From QPIN01 sp964399475 (lineage in GTDB: Bacteria; Pseudomonadota; Gammaproteobacteria; Methylococcales; Methylomonadaceae), in NCBI GenBank assembly GCA_964399475.1, contig CAYNRB010000110.1, forward strand, positions 1 through 10,171: 10,171 bases of DNA, read 5' to 3'. A model generated the notes under the pieces. The model saw only the letters and a list, made by a program, of their open reading frames with translations. It ran no database searches and had not been told where the DNA came from. Of the stretch, positions 6,762 through 10,171 are shown piece by piece. The translations under genes were made by a program, and so were the position numbers. The first letter of the stretch is position 1; the number at the start of each line of letters is the position of its first letter.

Positions 6762-8789
6762 ATGAATTCTAAGGGGAAATTATCATCCCGTAGCTTTAGC
6801 GCATGGCTGTCTTCGTTACCTGTTTTTTTACTCATACTAGCAGTTATTTTTGCGGGTAATGGCGAACTTTTTCACGCCCGTTTATTAAATATTGGCGAAT
6901 TGATATGGCATGACTATTTCATGCTAAGAGCCGATATTCCTACGCCTAAATGTAATCCTGAATCCGATATTAAAGCCACACTGGAAAAGTTGGAAATTGA
7001 GGCGCAAAGCCAGAGTGAATTTGAGGAGCTGTTTGAAAGCGAACCGTTTGATCAAGATGCCGCGCTAATTTCATTACAACGCAACCAGCAATTATGTAAA
7101 GAAAAATTCCGGATCGTAAAAGAAAACCAGGCAAGAATCACCTCTTCCGTTATTGCCTTTCGCACCTTAGAAACCGGCATTGCCGCCATTAGTCTCTGGA
7201 TCAATGAAACGCAACGATTGCTATTAATTTTGTTGATTTTCATTTGTGCCGCTACCTGTTCCATCAAACAGCATCACATAGCTTTCAAGCCAATAAAAAC
7301 CAGGTTAGAACACCATATTTCTACCTTCGCTCAATTGCTGGGCAATCTGCTTTTATTACTATCCGCCTGGTTTTATAGAACCAGTATTTATCAATCGGCC
7401 ACCGTCATCGATCACCCTGAAATATATCTATTGCTAGTGATTGGTTTTGCCGTATTGACTAGCATTAACCTCTATCAATTAAGCCAATCAAAAGTCTATT
7501 CAAAAGGGAGTGAACATTTTTTACAGGCAATGCTTTCAATCCCTCTTTATATCTACATGGCCTTTTTTGCAGCCAGTTATTTTTTCCTATTAGAACAACA
7601 CAGCGCTGGGCTGGCAATTTTTTTCGGAATATTATTTGATCAGGCTGGATTGTTCCTCAATATAGGCGTTTATATCTGGATTGGAATGTTGTTAAAACAA
7701 ACCCGATTAGGCGAACTAGTTTTTAAAGTATTTATACCCTGGCGACTGTCAGCAGAGCTACTTGCCGTAGTTGCCATTATTGTGATGGCCGTACCAACAG
7801 CCTACACAGGTGCTTCAGGAATTATTATCATAGCGATGGGCGCGATAGTCTATAAGGAACTACGCCATGCAGGAGCGCGCAGACAATTAGCTTTAGCAAC
7901 AACAGCAATGACAGGAAGTGCAGGCGTAGTGCTTAGGCCTTGTCTATTAGTCGTACTGATCGCAGCTTTAAACAAAGAAGTGGTCACCACCCAGCTATTT
8001 GACTGGGGGTTAAAAACCTTCATGACCACTGTCGCTGTTTTTTTTATATTGGTACTACTCAGTAAACGTGAAAAAATTAATCTTGCACCCTGCAATGAAG
8101 CCTTTAAACCTTTTTTATGTGCACTCAGGCCACTGATACCCTATACATTAATAGTTATATTGGTTCCATTGGCTTATAAAATCATTTTGAATGTCAAACT
8201 GGATGAGTTCTCTGCCCCCGTCATATTACCTATAATTATTCTAGGTTTGCTTATTTATGAACGGTTTTTTTTAAAAGCAGTTAGAGCTGATTCAATAGTT
8301 TCCAAAACAAGCAATATGCAACAGTCAATAAAAATAGCCACTTCTGAATCCAGCATTCACATCGGTGCATTACTATTACTCATGGGGCTCTCGTTTGTGT
8401 TGGGCGGTGTTATAGAACGTTCAGAAATATTAAGCCATTTCCCCGATACTTTTTCATCTGTTTGGATGACCTTATGTTTTTTGGTCGTGGTATTAGTCGG
8501 TATCGGAATGATTATGGAACCGTTCGGCGCGGTTGTACTGGTCACTGGGACAATTGCTCAAATCGCCTATCAAAATGGAATCAATCCAGTTCATTTTTGG
8601 ATGATTACTTTGGTTTCTTTTGAACTGGGGTATCTTAGTCCACCTGTGGCACTTAATCACTTATTAACTCGGCAAATGGTTGGTCATCAGGAAATAGCAT
8701 TAGCAGAATTAGAGGGTGAAAATTTTTGGTATCGACATGAGAGGATTATGTTGCCTATAGTTACTATGGGTATAACTTTATTGTTAGTT
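6762..8789 (+). CDS. Fused DctQ-DctM TRAP transporter permease, 3' end lost in gap
   Basis: Inner-membrane permease, 676 residues visible, open into the assembly gap. TRAP permeases use an ion gradient to import substrate handed over by the binding protein. Residues 1-240 are a DctQ-like small-subunit part: TM1 at about 19-33, a roughly 115-residue acidic, non-membrane loop with Cys64 and Cys112, then TMs at about 152-167, 188-203 and 221-235. The rest is DctM-like: ASGIIIIAMGAIVYKELRHA (351-370) and GSAGVVLRP (385-393) correspond to the large-subunit core motif, and GMIMEPFGAVVL (582-593) with GINPVHFW and LSPPVALN (625-632) to the C-terminal half. The usual ILIPPS-like motif reads VVLRPC, a divergence. 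ATG 6762 has AGG 8 bases upstream and follows the small ORF by 4 bases. Visible length is close to a full fused permease, so little is probably missing. Confidence 0.88.
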
Positions 8790-8889
8790 NNNNNNNNNNN
8801 NNNNNNNNNNNNNNNNNNNNNNNNNNNNNNNNNNNNNNNNNNNNNNNNNNNNNNNNNNNNNNNNNNNNNNNNNNNNNNNNNNNNNNNNN
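8790..8889. other. Assembly gap of exactly 100 Ns
   Basis: Positions 8790-8889 are all N. A round 100 is the conventional filler for a scaffold gap of unknown size, so the true distance is not known. It removes the end of the permease gene and the end of the minus-strand gene beyond it. Any translation across it is meaningless. Confidence 0.98.
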
Positions 8890-9303
8890 TTTTATTAACC
8901 ATCCCCCTTTAGAGGAACACATCCCTCCATTAGATTTTGCAGATACATTAATACGAGCAAATTTACCGTTTAATTCAGCAGGAAGTTTGATTGTAGCTTT
9001 ATGAAAATTAACTTTATTTTCAATCGTTGGCTTAAAAGTAAGTTTTTTTATTTTAACCCTGATTGAAGTTGGGTCAGTATTTATAGAAACACTAAATGAG
9101 ATTTCTGATTCAGCATCAACTTCTGGAACAGGCTCACCTTTTATCCTTGGTAGCGGATCATAACTTTTAAACTTTGGATCTTTACATCCATAATTTACAG
9201 ATTTGGAATTGTAAGCCATGGTAGAGCTGGCAAATAAAATTGTTCCAAATAATATGAGGTACTGCATTCCATTTGTTTTTTTCATAGATAGTTTTAGATT
9301 CAT
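8890..9303 (-). CDS. Small secreted protein of unknown function, C-terminus lost in gap
   Basis: About 138 residues are visible before the gap. A Sec signal peptide (MKKTNGMQYLILFGTILFASSTMA, counting from the Met at 9285) would be cleaved after TMA. The mature part has a GC-KDPKF motif, a short proline-rich stretch (YDPLPRIKGEPVPEVD), then alternating hydrophobic residues and SINTDPTSIRVKIKKLTF, suggesting a beta-sandwich. It ends at MCSSKGGWLIK beside the gap. Two cysteines could form a disulfide. The start is ambiguous between ATG 9303 and ATG 9285, neither with a clear ribosome site; 9285 gives the more typical signal peptide. The gene faces the permease, and its relation to the operon is unknown because of the gap. 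I do not recognise a named family. Confidence 0.7.
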
Positions 9304-9884
9304 TAATATAAAATAGAGACATAGATAAATTGCTTTCTTTAATTCTCAGATTAAGCTTTTTTTTATCTTTAAAATTTACTTCAAGGTTACAAAAACCAAA
9401 AGGTCAGTGCGAAATACTTTTTCTGGTCATTGTTCGTTACTGAGTATTCGCCCATTATATATTATTTTCTTGGGTTAATTGTTAATGGATAGCTTTTGAA
9501 CATCGTTTGATAAAGCTAGTTTTATTAGATTGCGATCAATTCAAGGCCTCAGCTTCAGTTGCTCCAATTCTTAAAGTAGATCAATCTTGTCTGTTCCCTC
9601 GATTGTGATAAATTCTGAATCTATCAATTTAGAAAAAAATATTCCAGAAAAGTATTTTTTTTAAAATTGAATAGAGAAGTTAGCTTATTAAAGTGGATCC
9701 CATTGTCAAGACCAATTTCCTAAAAAAATAAGGAGAAATACATATCGTATACTCATCCTAATGATTCAAGCCATTTTTATTACCAAATGACTGATATTGA
9801 TCTTTGGTTTTTAATTTTAAAAAAATGTTATTATTGCGCCGTAAGCATTGTGAAAGTCAAAATTCGTGCCACAACGAAATGTGG
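9304..9884. other. AT-rich non-coding stretch upstream of the secreted-protein gene
   Basis: About 580 bases rich in A and T runs with no gene I can support on either strand. The part nearest 9304 should hold the promoter of the minus-strand secreted-protein gene, but no clear -35/-10 pair stands out. A good ribosome-site-like AAGGAG at 9730-9735 has no usable start codon after it. A weak stem before a run of eight Ts near 9357-9364 is not strong enough to call a terminator. Confidence 0.6.
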
Positions 9885-10148
9885 TCAAAGGGTCGATAGT
9901 GTGGGTAAGCTTGTGGGAAACGGCTCTATCATCTTCCACATGCTTACCCACACGTTCCGAAGGAAATCCACGCTTTCCACATGGAGTTCGCTCTCATTGA
10001 CGTGATTTTCAAGGTGGTCTTCGTACAGAGGCGATGTTAAAGCGGCTTCATCTATAATAGAGTATTGTCCCGACTCGAAGAGCTGTGTTACTCCATCCGT
10101 TAAATGTTTTTTCCAAGCACTGATTTGACCGGATGATATCTTGATGTA
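9885..10148 (-). pseudogene. Decayed IS3-family transposase OrfA fragment
   Basis: Read on the minus strand from 10148, the frame gives SSGQISAWKKHLTDGVTQLF followed by ESG, then LTSPLYE and SELHVESVDFLRN. These resemble the helix-turn-helix end (QISQWKKQLL...LFE) and the leucine-zipper part (LYEQIGRLKVELDFLKK) of IS3-family OrfA proteins. There is a TGA in frame just upstream (10149-10151), the zipper region has extra residues, and the similarity stops at about 9954 where an inverted repeat begins. The frame then runs on without recognisable sequence to a TGA at 9885. It is therefore a remnant, although only 20 more bases are visible upstream and the missing N-terminus could lie outside the window. 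Confidence 0.5.
9899..9953. repeat. 18-bp inverted repeat abutting the OrfA remnant
   Basis: GTGTGGGTAAGCTTGTGG (9899-9916) and CCACATGCTTACCCACAC (9936-9953) are complementary at 17 of 18 positions with a 19-base spacer. The right edge coincides with the point where IS3-like protein similarity stops, so it may mark the edge of another insertion or a recombination junction. Further TGTGG/CCACA motifs surround it (9869-9873, 9880-9884, 9976-9982). Confidence 0.6.
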
Positions 10149-10171
10149 TCAAAAAAACAAAGTTTTCTTAA

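Noticed and set aside
9340..9364. Possible terminator: weak stem followed by eight Ts
   Set aside because: The stem is about six AT pairs with a bulge, and no plus-strand gene is known to end there.
9730..9759. Strong AAGGAG site followed at normal spacing by an open frame
   Set aside because: The codon at start distance is ATA, not ATG, GTG or TTG, and the frame leads only into the unlikely 72-codon ORF.
9899..9982. Cluster of TTACCCACA, TTTCCCACA and CTTTCCACA resembling DnaA boxes
   Set aside because: Each differs from the consensus TTATNCACA, and there is no replication gene or typical AT-rich unwinding array tied to them. They are better explained by the inverted repeat and mobile-element sequence.
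9787..10005. A 72-codon plus-strand open frame
   Set aside because: It runs through the inverted repeat and antisense to the OrfA remnant, has no ribosome site, and resembles nothing.

Overview
The window is AT-rich DNA that looks like a Gram-negative gammaproteobacterium. The evidence is a lipobox-type lipoprotein, Sec signal peptides, TRAP-transporter genes and several families of short palindromic intergenic repeats of the kind common in gammaproteobacterial genomes. A methanotroph (Methylococcales) or sulfur-oxidiser (Thiotrichales) lineage would fit, but this is inference from style and no marker gene is present.

Left part (1-1740): a minus-strand gene for a membrane-anchored periplasmic protein with a von Willebrand factor A (VWA) domain and a complete MIDAS metal site. 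A nested hairpin lies after its stop, and an operator-like set of TGTAAAA/TTTTACA repeats lies before its start. From 1744 to 2430 there is no gene. That stretch is a stack of at least five different palindromic repeats, including a 161-bp imperfect palindrome, between the divergent VWA and kinase genes.

Centre (2431-8789): a very tight plus-strand operon. It encodes a two-transmembrane sensor histidine kinase with a split periplasmic sensor, an outer-membrane-type lipoprotein resembling TRAP-associated TatT proteins, a secreted solute-binding protein, an unannotated 38-residue ORF, and a fused DctQ-DctM TRAP permease whose end runs into an assembly gap. Junctions are ATGA overlaps, 0-nt or 4-nt gaps, so translation is probably coupled throughout. 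I infer that the kinase senses a periplasmic or membrane signal related to the transporter's substrate and that lipoprotein, binding protein and permease form one import system. The substrate cannot be read from the sequence. No response regulator lies in the window.

Right part (8790-10171): exactly 100 Ns (a scaffold gap), then the truncated minus-strand gene of a small secreted protein of unknown function, about 580 bp of AT-rich DNA with nothing recognisable, an 18-bp inverted repeat, and a decayed IS3-type transposase OrfA fragment at the edge. Because of the gap, genes on its two sides may not be true neighbours.
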